The notes beneath the pieces were generated by a model, which saw only the letters and a list, made by a program, of their open reading frames with translations, was not told where the DNA came from and did no database searches. The translations under genes and the position numbers were made by a program. Below, piece after piece: positions 43,001 to 55,800 of a stretch of DNA of 64,000 bases (position 1 is the stretch's first letter; each line of letters begins with the position of its first letter). Source of the stretch: Acanthopleura granulata (taxonomy: Eukaryota; Mollusca; Polyplacophora; Chitonida; Chitonidae); contig JABBOT010000009.1 in the NCBI GenBank assembly GCA_016165875.1, positions 15,602,566-15,666,565 on the forward strand, in the 5' to 3' direction.

Positions 43001-45974
43001 TTGGACGATTTGACTGTAAGCTCTACCCCTGGGCTATAACCCCAGTCAGTCAGTTACACTCGCCCCTCCTCGCTTACATTGTATCAGTGGGAACTGAGAA
43101 TGCACGACCGCCTTGATTTATTGTCATAGGCCTTTCTCTTTCGTCAAATTTAAGGTTTCTGGTTTTGATAATATTGTTCACTTTCTCACCTTTGATCTCA
43201 CTTAATTAAAGATGAAAACCACGCTTGAAATATAAATTAGTCTACCGTAAAATTGACAGCACTTGAATCGAGTTGTGAACTAGCGCAGTCATGCAAGCAT
43301 TTTCTAAAGTCATTTGGGATATTTCATATCTCACTGAAGGGGTGGGCCACCTGCGGTTAGTGGTTTTTTGCAGGTCTACTCAGCAGCGGTTGTTAAGTTT
43401 CGGTACAATTTTGCAAGCTATTCCTGTCGTGACTTTTCCAAATGTCGCCGGACCACTACGTGGACACAGGAGCTCTCATCTACTGGTAGTCCAGGTCTCT
43501 CAACACATATTTACTAAATGCCATCATTGTAAGTGTTGATAGAACAAAATTGACTACGGTACTGGATATGATGGCGACTAGTCCGAGATTGCTCTGACGT
43601 TGGGATTTGCTTAAGAAATGACGCTATTGCTAAAATTCCACGCCAGAGGACCAAGACGTGAGAGACATGGTGACTGTGTGAGCACTGCGAAAAAGCTCTC
43701 CACATACCTCTAGCAGGTCACATCCTCGTCGTAACATATCCGTTTCCCATCATCAGGTCTCTTACACGAGGGCTTTCTGAAGTGGGTATTTCAGGGACAG
43801 AGTCATTTCTAATGCAAATCACAACGCCAGAACAATCTCGGACTAGACAGCGCCCAGTTGCACCGGGGCACGTTTATCTAAAATAAACCACCCAGTGTCC
43901 AGTTTCCGTGGCCGTCAACGTTTATATTTTCTTCATTTTGTACTAATTCACAGACTTGTCAGGACAGACTATGGCATTGCTATGCTCTAACAAAGCTGCC
44001 TTGTCGATTACATGTACCTTACCTTCCACAGAGTCGGTTTTCCTAGGGGATTTGTCTTGGCCACTTTTAGCACGTTTGGTTAGGATCATCCATAGGGGAG
44101 ACAACCGCCAGTCACCTTGCTGGGCAAAATCTTGGTGTTTTCTTCGTGAAAACCCAACATCTTTAGAATGTTTGAATGATTATGGCTTAACACTACATCG
44201 AGAGTTTCTCAGCCATATCGTGGCGATATCAACTTTAGTGTATCATAAATAATTAAATTAGTTAATAATTGTGCTGTAAAACGCAGTCTTTGAATGTAGA
44301 AAACGGGAAAATGCAACAAAGCCTTTTTACATACATTTATGTGTATCACATATTAGAGATGGTGCCTGCATCTGAGGCATGATAATAGGCCTACTTTTGA
44401 CAGGGTTCATATTCTGAAGCATTTTCATGTACATACTATTCAGTCCAATTGAACATGGATTATGGCAATACTGGACTATATGTCAGCTAGCCTTGGAACA
44501 CTGAGGCTGGCGATTCCCCCAGTTTTCACTCCTACATCATGTACATATCTGCCTGCAGCAGCCCGCTGGCCCCTCATGTCATCATGGCTATATCAACAGC
44601 TAGGTTCCAGGAATTCATTTCTAATGCCATAACACAGCAACTTTCACTAAAGCTGCATCAGAATCCGAAAAATCATTTGTTTATGCCAATGTCTACATCC
44701 TATAAGAACAGTCTCTCCAGCCAAAATAGATGACAGTGCCTGAATTCCTAATCTGGGCAGATATCCTGCAATCTACCAGGCCATCTGTCCAAAATTACGA
44801 CCATCCACATTTGTATACAAATGTTATATAATATGTGCAAATAGATATTGACATATTGGTATATGTCAGCAGAAGTATATTTTTTTGCCTTTCTTAATTT
44901 GCCTGTCTTTGGCTGGTAATGAAGCCTACAAGAGATGGGCTTGAACCAACAACTCCCCAGGAAATCATTCATCACTGTAAATATCCGAAGAGAAATACTT
45001 AATATACCATCAACAGGCTAAAGACACTCGATTCCTTGCCTCTTGTCGGAATTGTAGCAAGATTTTGCCTTTCCCCAAGACGCAACATGCATTCCTTCAC
45101 TGTTTTAATGATTTTCACATTCTCCACATTTCCTTATAACATGCATGTAAATGACAAACTGGTCAGAAAATGCAGTCTGAAATGACTTACACTACAGCGC
45201 ATAGCATTGTTCTTACCATGTACTGAATTGTAGTACTGTGTACACACTTACACCAGTTAAAAACTCCCCTTTGACAAGCCTATTTCACCAAGGGAGGCAA
45301 CTTATCAACAGACCTGATTTACCAAAGGAGTATAATCTGGTGCATAAACAGGGCTATGTCAAAATTTTTTGTCAATTCTGTGAGTTAAAAATTGACTTGA
45401 GAGGAGACGAGGAATTAATCATCATTAGCCTAATGAGTAAATGAAATAAAACCCTTACAACATTGCTTTCTATTTGTTTTGTTTTTTTTCATTTTAATTT
45501 TGTTTTCTCCATTTGCACATGTTTTAACACAATCTGGAATAAAACGGATACACGTATATCAAACTTGTCAATATCAACAGGTCTGCTAGTACAGAGAGCC
45601 ACTAACTATAAATGAATCCAAGAGAACTCCATCTAAATATATTACGTTACTGGGCGACCAAAATTTGCTCCACTAAAATAGGTCTTTGTTTTTACACATC
45701 CAAGCCAGGCAGCTGATAAGTTCTGGCATCCTCTGTGCACTTTTAAATCCAAATACATATTGAAAGCTGTCAAGGATTCGTTTGCTGTTCACACCAGGTT
45801 ATGTTCTCCATTCAGCACAATGACGTCCAGTTTTCTTGAAAATCACTGAACTGGCAAAGAAATCTTGCCGACTTTTTCACATCCAGATTTCCTGTTGATG
45901 TCGACATGATTCACACGTGCTGTTTCGCCTAACTTTTATGTACAATTTGCTTAAATTTCCTAAAGTTAACAGCT
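40097..45974. other. Long noncoding stretch between cupin and UQCR10
   Basis: AT-rich, with one degraded SINE (42795-42905) and palindromes near 41960-42009. Frames at 43291-43539 and 43956-44252 show no domain or splice support. Confidence 0.5.
42795..42905 (-). mobile_element. Degraded SINE copy
   Basis: 'cagagcctggggggaaactc' and 'cttcccatgtacgaccagag' remain. The tail motif is missing. Confidence 0.55.
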
Positions 45975-46028
45975 TCATTCCTCTTCTTCCTTGGGACTAA
46001 GGTTATCTTTTATGTCCACCCACAACTT
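45975..46028 (-). CDS. UQCR10: UQCR10 coding exon 2
   Basis: 17 codons plus stop after acceptor 'gttttccag': the conserved KLW and an acidic Glu-rich tail. Confidence 0.94.
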   Translation of the reverse strand, partial: KLWVDIKDNLSPKEEEE

Positions 46029-46645
46029 CTGGAAAACAAAAAATATTAAACAAAATTACAGAATGGTAAAGAAATTTGTACTGTTTTGTTCAAGGTAAGG
46101 CATTTTTTTTATTGAAAGGCTTCTTTGAAGTCACTAGAATAGGGACTACCGTCTTCAGAGACCTTTCAAATCAAATTCACTTTCATAATGGCAAGTTGCG
46201 AAAAATGACAAGTTGGACATATTTACTGATTTAAATGAATTAACTTGAAATCCACATTGATCAGCACCTGGTTCCACCAGATTTCACCGGCGCCTTTATT
46301 CTGGCAATTAAAACAGAGGTTTCTTGAAATTCTTACTACTGTGTGGCTCGTAGAAAAATTACTAAAGCCTGGTATTACACGTTATGAGTTACATTAACAA
46401 CTCGCTCCGGAGAAAATATTTCATTCTTTGTGATCTTTAATCACTTTCTCATTTTTATTCAACGGCGTTGTTGTTGCAGTGATTATGTGTAGCAACCAGC
46501 TTACCCCTTGATTTATTCTGTGAAACAGATAATCACTGCCCTTGTCAAAAGCCCTTTCGAATACAAAAGCCCCGACAACGATCGAAAATGCAAACGTGGA
46601 GGATCGTCGAAACACATTGTGATACAAAGTTCGCACGACCGACAT
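45975..46645 (-). CDS. UQCR10: UQCR10, cytochrome bc1 complex subunit 9 (two exons)
   Basis: A small subunit of respiratory complex III (QCR9 in yeast), a single-pass inner-membrane protein near cytochrome c1. Exon 1 (46645-46505) encodes MSVVRTLYHNVFRRSSTFAF, a membrane helix SIVVGAFVFERAFDKGSDYL, then FHRINQG. Exon 2 (46028-45975) encodes KLWVDIKDNLSPKEEEE and a TGA stop. The FRRxSTFA...FERAFDxG core and the INxGKLW join are diagnostic. The length of 64 aa fits the family. The intron (46029-46504) is GT-AG and phase 0. ZMAT5 starts about 3.1 kb away on the other strand, head to head. Confidence 0.96.
46505..46645 (-). CDS. UQCR10: UQCR10 coding exon 1
   Basis: 47 codons from the ATG (46645-46643) to INQG, with donor 'gtaagctgg'. 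It contains the single transmembrane helix, about residues 18-31. Confidence 0.95.
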
Positions 46646-48086
46646 GGCTGCAGTTTATCAAAGGTCCTTCTGCATTCGACGGAAGGTCGTTGCTGCGGAT
46701 AACGGGAACTACTTTCAAATGCGACGTTTAGCGGAAGGATACAGCTTACCCAGCTTAAAAGAGTTCCTGGGGTCAAAAAAATGTAATGACTTCTGCTTGT
46801 CTTACTGTTGCGTACGTATGCGATTCCGTAAAATAAAATTTATGAATTATAATTCTCTTAAGACATTTAAATCGAGAAGTTAGCCAATCACGTATATAAA
46901 AACGTGTGTTCTTCAATGCAGGCCATAAATAACTATTGTTTTTTCACCCCCCAAAAATGTTTCTGGAAGGCATTTTGACATGACCGATCGATATTATCAG
47001 CTAGGCTACATGGCAACGAAACCTCAAATATTTTTTTCTTTGTTTCTTTCTTTCTACTGATTGCTTGCATCATTGACACGTTTATTTATGTGTTCGTTCC
47101 GAAAACTCATTTAAACATATTAGGCTACGTACCTATATACGCCCGTAAGCCTAGGCCGATACATATACATGTAGACATACAGCAACGAGTTTACGAGCGA
47201 ATGATGTGTGAACACAGTACAAGCATACGTGTCATGCGAAATGACATACTCTTTGACAAATATCTATGTCGATCACGCATTTTTGCTTATTCACGATGAA
47301 TTAACGCGCGGACAGGTTTATAGGCGCTACACCTGATTATATTTTATTTTATTTATTTATTTATTTGTCTGTTTATTTTTTACAACCGGTGGTCTTCGTT
47401 CCAGTATATGTTTGGGTGAGAAACATTGAGATTTACGGCAGATCTCGTCTCGATTCCCTTCTATTAGTGACAAAAATTAGTGTTCAATTCTGTTCAATTC
47501 ATCAACGATGCACTTTGTGCACTTAATTGTACGCATGATTAGTACAGTAACACACCTATAATGTTTACGAGTTAATATTCGCTCTTGGAGGATGGAATGC
47601 TTCGCGCTTAGCGATTTAGGACCAGCAGGAAATAGATCATGGAAATTTACTAAGCGCAGTCCAGCAAAGAAACAGGACCTACATGCAGGAGTTATGTGCT
47701 CTTTGTAAGTAGCTTGTTCTTACATGTATACAGGCAATGTTTTAAAGCGGCGTAGACGATCAAAGAAATAAATTCTAGCACACAGACAAAGTTGGTAAAA
47801 CGAGCGCCAAAATATCAGCTTCGTCACGAAGTGAGATTTGGGCTTTTTTCAGTGTTTTTTTTTTTTTGTCACATGAACCGAAATCAAGTCGGTTTCAAGT
47901 AACATTGGTCCGTCTGATTAGGCTTAGAGAAGCACCCGACGCTTCAGATGTACATGTATAGTCATAACCAGGCACGCGCATTCTGCTTTATAATCCTGGT
48001 GTACTGAAGAACGCATGCGTGATCTCAGTCATGTAGTATGTTTGCGAAAGACTGGCCATTATTCAGGGATACTATTCTCGACAGAA

Positions 48087-48140
48087 GCTCGTCATGAATA
48101 CGGCGTAAAACACCAATCAAATAAGTAAATTAATTAATTA
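48087..48140 (+). mobile_element. SINE 3' tail fragment
   Basis: 'tacggcgtaaaacaccaatc' followed by an AT-rich tail, immediately before the 48-bp minisatellite. Confidence 0.6.
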
Positions 48141-48246
48141 GTTGTTCATTAAAACCCACGTGCAAAATATCAATGTCAAGCCTTCATGTCATTGGGAGAT
48201 CTTCGGAGTCGTTCATCGTTGTGATTCTCCATTTTTGTATGCCTGC

Positions 48247-48648
48247 ATAAATCTGGATTCTGCTCTTGGGCTAAGCATTCCCAAGGGCTCGAGCATAAAT
48301 CTGGATTCTGCTCTTGGACTAAGCATTCCCAAGGTACCGAGTAGAAACCTGGATTCAATCTGGATTCTGCTCTTGGACTAAGCATTCCCAAGGTACCGAG
48401 TAGAAATCTGGATTCTGCTCTTGGACTAAGCATTCCCAAGGTACCGAGCAGAAATCTGGATTCTGCTCTTGGACTAAGCATTCCCAAGGGACCGAGCATA
48501 AATCTGGATTCTGCTCTTGGACTAAGCATTCCCAAGGGACCGAGCATAAATCTGGATTCTGCTCTTGGACTAAGCATTCCCAAGGTACCGAGCAGAGATC
48601 TGGATTCTGCTCTTGGACTAAGCATTCCCAAGGGACCGAGCAGAAATA
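48247..48648. repeat. 48-bp minisatellite between UQCR10 and ZMAT5
   Basis: Eight units of 'ctggattctgctcttggact' plus 'aagcattcccaaggtaccgagcagaaat'. One unit has an extra 10 bp. It lies in the head-to-head intergenic region. Long frames here are a product of the 16-codon period. Confidence 0.9.
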
Positions 48649-49712
48649 ATAATCAGCAGCATATCTGACGCTAACTAAACGTTGGGAATAAAGCAGAGCT
48701 GCCCTACAAAAGTCAGCGCAATACATAGTCCTATATTGAACGGCATAGACTTCAAGTTACGTTTCTCTGTATAGGTACATACTTGTATATGGTTAATGCT
48801 CAGCTCAAATATCTCACCAAGTTTCCCACCCAGTTGCGTTAGCTTTCACCCTGCAACGCTCTCTCCGCCCATTCGAGTACCGTCACTTGTATGAGAGCCA
48901 GAACATACAAGGCATCTACTAAAAACCTAATAATAGCTTAATATTCAAATTTAAAGTATTTATGGTATTTATCAAGGGAGGGGGGAGGGAATGGAGTACC
49001 GGTGCAGAAGTAAGTGTTTGAGTGCACGGGATTGGGTCTTTTCCTTTTTTTTTTTTTTTTTTTTTTTTTGACTTTTTAAGCAGCGGGATCTCTTTTTTCA
49101 AACTTTTAACTTAGGATCAAAATAAGTAGTCCTACTATAATTTATTAATTACAGATAATAGTTTTTTTTAATAATGTCAGCGTCAGTCGGCCTAGGTAGG
49201 TGTATATAATGTCGACTTTCGACTTTTGGAAAGAATGTTTCAAAGCCTTAACTATACCCGGAAGAACCATGCACTACGACGGACATATAGACATGTGCTT
49301 TAAGACAGTTTTTGGATTCCAGTTGTCTGCTTGTTGCAACATTCGTAAGCATCAATTTCTGGTTCCATCTCAACCATCTTTTAATCAGCTAGCCCAGTGC
49401 AGATCGGAACGAATTGTGTGGTCTGGTGAACATAAAATACCCGGGTAAAATTTACATCCTTTGCCCGAAGGTTTGGGATATTTCCTGAATTTAACATTTT
49501 ATCATAAAAATGAAGAACCGTTTGAAGGCCTTTTGGTCAAGCAACATCGATACATTGACTGATTGTGCCTTCAAGCTGTAGAAACAATGAAACGGAGGTT
49601 ATAATAGTGGATTCTGTTTTTCATCGCATCGTAATAATTTCCGGCCGTAATTTGTCTCAGAAGAAGTTTACCTCCAAGACAGGAGATTTCCATAACAAGA
49701 CCATCGATCGGC

Positions 49713-49839
49713 ATGGGGAAGCGATACTACTGCGAATTTTGTGATAAATCCTTTGCAGATAACCCAACAAACAAAAGAAATCACTTGAAAGGTGTTTTCC
49801 ACCAACGTATGAAGAAGTTGCATTATGACGCCTTCAAAG
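49713..49839 (+). CDS. ZMAT5: ZMAT5 coding exon 1 (U1C-like zinc finger)
   Basis: 42 codons plus one base. It holds the whole first finger (C-x2-C-x13-H-x5-H), then QRMKKLHYDAFK. The donor is 'gtttgc'. Confidence 0.93.
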
Positions 49840-52800
49840 GTTTGCTATGAACTCTTCTTTTCCATCAGCTATTGTTGTTGTTGCACTCCCAATTGGCAAC
49901 AGCCAACAACAGGCTTAGTGGTGCTTAATGTCAGTGATTTTTCGCCCTTGTCCACCACCCGCTCCCTGAATCCTTCAGTCCTCATTTCTGCTGTGAGTCA
50001 ACGATTCTTACGGTTAAAATATGATGTGATATTAACGTCTGAATAATGTCTTAGATGTAGAAAAATCAAGTACCTGGGATCAGCGGAGATAACTTTCCAC
50101 ACTGTAAGTTTGAGGGTGCTAAAGACGGCGTTACCTCCCTTGTATCATGAATCATTACAATGTATTACACAGTCCGTTTAAACTTACAAGCTGTTCCTCG
50201 GGTCACTTTAACTGATTGGCCTGCTTAGTACCAATTTTGTGGTGCAACAAGTACCAAATAAATAAATAAATAAATAAAGTAACACATTTAATAAATGAAT
50301 GGATTTAATAAAGGAAATAAAGTTAATAAATAAATAAAGAAATGGGTAAAGATACAAATACTGTTTGTAGACCCTGAAGAGATCCTGAGAGATGAGTCGT
50401 GTAAGATGCCGTGTCGACAGATGGAAACCACAGGTAAGAATGTCCGCCACATGTGGGCCAAGTCAAAGGTACACAGCAGTTCCAATACTGTATTTGTCCT
50501 ACTGATATGCACCACCAATGAGGCGTGGGTTCAATCCTGCCTTTTGACAAGGAGTTTGTATGTCCTCCTACATCTCTGTGCGGCTTGCGTGAAAACAAGC
50601 AGCCGAAGACACTTATGAGGCTGTTTACCTAACATCAAAACTTATTGATTGGCCGACATGGAGAATCCACTTATATTTGTAGAAACTTCACTGATAATGA
50701 GTCTGGTTTTTTTAGAGCATGTCATAAGAATATTGCTAATAACACTTATGTAACATTTACCAATGCGACTTGTATTTTGTGTTTATTTAATTTAAGGTAT
50801 TACTTATCTTCTTCGGGTTAGAAAATTAAGTTTTTTTAAATGTATTTCTCGTACAATTTCCACCTTCTCCTACATGTACATGTGAAAAGGTGAAAATTTT
50901 TTTGTTGAGGATTCCACTATAATGCTGGCCACTGTCGTATAAGTGAAATATTCTTGAATATGATGTAAAACACCAAGGAAGTAAATAAATAAATTTTTGA
51001 AGTGGTCACCTGAGGGTCAATACTGTTCCTTCTAACCAGGTGACTGCAGCTTTGGGGATAGTTGTCGCTACTCTCACCTGACCACTGAGCGGAGACAAGC
51101 TCTGGAGAAACAAGGTAAAGCTCCTCATCCTCTACACTGGTTTGTCTGCATGTCTGTAGTGTGAGAGACTGTCATTTCTACACTGGTTTGTCTGTATGTC
51201 TGTAGTGTGAGAGACTGTCATTTCTACACTGGTTTGTCTGCATGTCTGTAGTGTGAGAGACTGTCATTTCTACACTGGTTTGTCTGTATGTCTGTAGTGT
51301 GAGAGACTATCATTTCTACACTGGTTTGTCTGCATGTCTGTAGTGTGAGAGACTGTCATTTCTACACTAGTTTGTCTGTATGTCTGTAGTGTGAGAGACT
51401 ATCATTTCTACACTGGTTTGTCTGCATGTCTGTAGTGTGAGAGACTGTCATTTCTACACTGGTTTGTCTGTATATCTGTAGTGTGAGAGACTGTCATTTC
51501 TACACTGGTTTGTCTGTATGTCTGTAGTGTGAGAGACTGTCATTTCTACACTGGTTTGTCTTCATGTCTGTAGTGTGAGAGACTGTCATTTCTACACTGG
51601 TTTGTCTGTATGTCTGTAGTGTGAGAGACTGTCATTTCTACACTGGTTTGTCTGTATGTCTGTAGTGTGAGAGATTGTCATTTCTACACTGGTTTGTCTG
51701 TATGTCTGTAGTGTGAGAGACTGTCATTTCTACACTGGTTTGTCTGCATGTCTGTAGTGTGAGAGACTGTCATTTCTACACTGGTTTGTCTGTATGTCTG
51801 TAGTGTGAGAGATTGTCATTTCTACACTGGTTTGTCTGTATGTCTGTAGTGTGAGAGATTGTCATTTCTACACTGGTTTGTCTGTATGTCTGTAGTGTGA
51901 GAGACTGTCATTTCTACACTGGTTTGTCTTCATGTCTGTAGTGTGAGAGACTATCATTTCTACACTGGTTTGTCTGCATGTCTGTAGTGTGAGAGATTGT
52001 CATTTCTACACTGGTTTGTCTGTATGTCTGTAGTGTGAGAGACTGTCATTTCTACACTGGTTTGTCTGTATGTCTGTAGTGTGAGAGACTGTCATTTCTA
52101 CACTGGTTTGTCTGCATGTCTGTAGTGTGAGAGACTGTCATTTCTACACTGGTTTGTCTGCATGTCTGTAGTGTGAGAGATTGTCATTTCTACACCGGTT
52201 TGTCTGTATGTCTGTAGTGTGAGAGACTGTCATTTCTACACTGGTTTGTCTGCATGTCTGTGCTATGAGAGACTGTCATTTCTACACTGGTTTGTCTGTA
52301 TGTCTGTAGTGTGAGAGACTATCATTTCTACACTGGTTTGTCTGCATGTCTGTAGTGTGAGAGACTGTCATTTCTACACTGGTTTGTCTGTATGTCTGTA
52401 GTGTGAGAGACTGTCATTTCTACACTGGTTTGTCTTCATGTCTGTGCTATGAGAGACTGTCATTTCTACACTGGTTTGTCTTCATGTCTGTGCTATGAGA
52501 GACTGTCATTTCTACACTGGTTTGTCTTCATGTCTGTGCTATGAGAGACTGTCATTTCTACACTGGTTTGTCTGTATGTCTGTAGTGTGAGAGACTGTCA
52601 TTTCTACACTGGTTTGTCTGCATGTCTGTAGTGTGAGAGACTGTCATTTCTACACTGGTTTGTCTGCATGTCTGTGCTATGAGAGACTGTCATTTCTACA
52701 CTGGTTTGTCTGCATGTCTGTAGTGTGAGAGACTGTCATTTCTACACTGGTTTGTCTGCATGTCTGTAGTGTGAGAGACTGTCATTTCTACACTGGTTTG

Positions 52801-55800
52801 TCTGTATGTCTGTAGTGTGAGAGACTGTCATTTCTACACTGGTTTGTCTTCATGTCTGTGCTATGAGAGACTGTCATTTCTACACTGGTTTGTCTTCATG
52901 TCTGTGCTATGAGAGACTGTCATTTCTACACTGGTTTGTCTTCATGTCTGTGCTATGAGAGACTGTCATTTCTACACTGGTTTGTCTTCATGTCTGTGCT
53001 ATGAGAGACTGTCATTTCTACACTGGTTTGTCTTCATGTCTGTGCTATGAGAGACTGTCATTTCTACACTGGTTTGTCTGTAGTGTGAGACTGTCATTTC
53101 TACACTGGTTTGTCTGTAGTGTGAGACTGTCATTTCTACACTGGTTTGTCTTCATGTCTGTAGTGTCAGAGATTGTCATTTCTACACTGGTTTGTCTTCA
53201 TGTCTGTGCTATGAGAGACTGTCATTTCTACACCGGTTTGTCTGTATGTCTGTAGTGTGAGAGACTATCATTTCTACACTGGTTTGTCTGCATGTCTGTG
53301 CTATGAGAGACTGTCATTTCTACACCGGTTTGTCTGTATGTCTGTAGTGTGAGAGACTATCATTTCTACACTGGTTTGTCTGCATGTCTGTGCTATGAGA
53401 GACTGTCATTTCTACACTGGTTTGTCTGCATGTCTGTAGTGTGAGAGACTGTCATTTCTACACTGGTTTGTCTGCATGTCTGTAGTGTGAGAGACTGTCA
53501 TTTCTACACTGGTTTGTCTGTATGTCTGTAGTGTGAGAGACTGTCATTTCTACACTGGTTTGTCTTCATGTCTGTGCTATGAGAGACTGTCATTTCTACA
53601 CCGGTTTGTCTGTATGTCTGTAGTGTGAGAGACTATCATTTCTACACTGGTTTGTCTGCATGTCTGTGCTATGAGAGACTGTCATTTCTACACTGGTTTG
53701 TCTGTATGTCTGTAGTGTGAGAGACTATCATTTCTACACTGGTTTGTCTGCATGTCTGTGCTATGAGAGACTGTCATTTCTACACTGGTTTGTCTGCATG
53801 TCTGTAGTGTGAGAGACTGTCATTTCTACACTGGTTTGTCTGTATGTCTGTAGTGTGAGAGACTGTCATTTCTACACTGGTTTGTCTTCATGTCTGTGCT
53901 ATGAGAGACTGTCATTTCTACACTGGTTTGTCTGCATGTCTGTAGTGTGAGAGACTGTTATTTCTACACTGGTTTGTCTGTATGTCTGTAGTGTGAGAGA
54001 CTGTCATTTCTACACTGGTTTGTCTTCATGTCTGTGCTATGAGAGACTGTCATTTCTACACTGGTTTGTCTGTATGTCTGTAGTGTGAGAGACTATCATT
54101 TCTACACTGGTTTGTCTGCATGTCTGTGCTATGAGAGACTGTCATTTCTACACTGGTTTGTCTGTATGTCTGTAGTGTGAGAGACTATCATTTCTACACT
54201 GGTTTGTCTGCATGTCTGTGCTATGAGAGACTGTCATTTCTACACTGGTTTGTCTGCATGTCTGTAGTGTGAGAGACTGTCATTTCTACACTGGTTTGTC
54301 TGTATGTCTGTAGTGTGAGAGACTGTCATTTCTACACTGGTTTGTCTTCATGTCTGTGCTATGAGAGACTGTCATTTCTACACTGGTTTGTCTGCATGTC
54401 TGTAGTGTGAGAGACTGTCATTTCTACACTGGTTTGTCTGCATGTCTGTAGTGTGAGAGACTGTCATTTCTACACTGGTTTGTCTGTATGTCTGTAGTGT
54501 GAGAGACTGTCATTTCTACACTGGTTTGTCTTCATGTCTGTGCTATGAGAGACTGTCATTTCTACACTGGTTTGTCTGCATGTCTGTGCTATGAGAGACT
54601 GTCATTTCTACACTGGTTTGTCTGCATGTCTGTGCTATGAGAGACTGTCATTTCTACACTGGTTTGTCTTCATGTCTGTGCTATGAGAGACTGTCATTTC
54701 TACACTGGTTTGTCTGCATGTCTGTAGTGTGAGAGACTGTCATTTCTACACTGGTTTGTCTGCATGTCTGTAGTGTGAGAGACTGTCATTTCTACACTGG
54801 TTTGTCTGCATGTCTGTAGTGTGAGAGACTGTCATTTCTACACTGGTTTGTCTGTATGTCTGTAGTGTGAGAGACTGTCATTTCTACACTGGTTTGTCTT
54901 CATGTCTGTGCTATGAGAGACTGTCATTTCTACACTGGTTTGTCTGCATGTCTGTGCTATGAGAGACTGTCATTTCTACACTGGTTTGTCTGCATGTCTG
55001 TGCTATGAGAGACTGTCATTTCTACACTGGTTTGTCTTCATGTCTGTGCTATGAGAGACTGTCATTTCTACACTGGTTTGTCTGCATGTCTGTAGTGTGA
55101 GAGACTGTCATTTCTACACTGGTTTGTCTGCATGTCTGTAGTGTGAGAGACTGTCATTTCTACACTGGTTTGTCTGCATGTCTGTAGTGTGAGAGACTGT
55201 CATTTCTACACTGGTTTGTCTGCATGTCTGTAGTGTGAGAGACTGTCATTTCTACACTGGTTTGTCTGCATGTCTGTAGTGTGAGAGACTGTCATTTCTA
55301 CACTGGTTTGTCTGCATGTCTGTAGTGTGAGAGACTTTGGGTTGATTGCTATGAGCATCTGATTGTTGTGTACAGTTGATAATCTGGTACACTTGATCAT
55401 TGTGTACACTTGATCATTGTGTATGGTTGATTGATTTGGTCAGTCAATAATTGTATATGGTTCATCACCCTGTACAGTTCATCAGTGTGTGCACTTGGTC
55501 ATTGTGTACAGTTGATCATTGCTTACCTCTGGTTGTTGTGTACAGTTGATCATTGTGTACAGTTGATCATTGCTTACCTGTGGTTGTTGTGTACAGTTGA
55601 TCATTGTGTACAGTTGACCATTGCTTACCTCTGGTTGTTATGTACAGTTGATGAAGGTGAACAGCTCATCCTAGATTGTGAACACTTAATTGTTTTCTAT
55701 AGTTCAGCCATGTGTGGTCATTACATTGTAGTGACTTGTTATTAATCACTTCTGTTCAAAAGTTTCCTAAGGTCATTATTTTACAATATTTGTCTTGTAA

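Larger units (their letters stand above)
46646..49712. promoter_or_regulatory. Head-to-head spacer of UQCR10 and ZMAT5
   Basis: About 3.1 kb holding the promoters of both genes by position, a SINE tail fragment and the 48-bp minisatellite. I see no clear TATA box or other core element for either gene. Confidence 0.4.

Noticed and set aside
43956..44252. 98-codon plus-strand frame
   Set aside because: No recognisable motif and no neighbouring exon or poly(A) signal in register.
46644..46883. 80-codon frame on the plus strand starting opposite the UQCR10 start codon
   Set aside because: It overlaps UQCR10 exon 1 region antisense, has no recognisable domain, and open frames of this size occur by chance throughout the window.
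48176..48726. Two long minus-strand frames (MLSPRAESRF and VPWECLVQEQNPDLCS repeats)
   Set aside because: Product of the 48-bp minisatellite; both frames repeat with a 16-residue period.
51131..55336. CRISPR-like array
   Set aside because: Units are contiguous without unique spacers, and the DNA is animal nuclear. It is a minisatellite.
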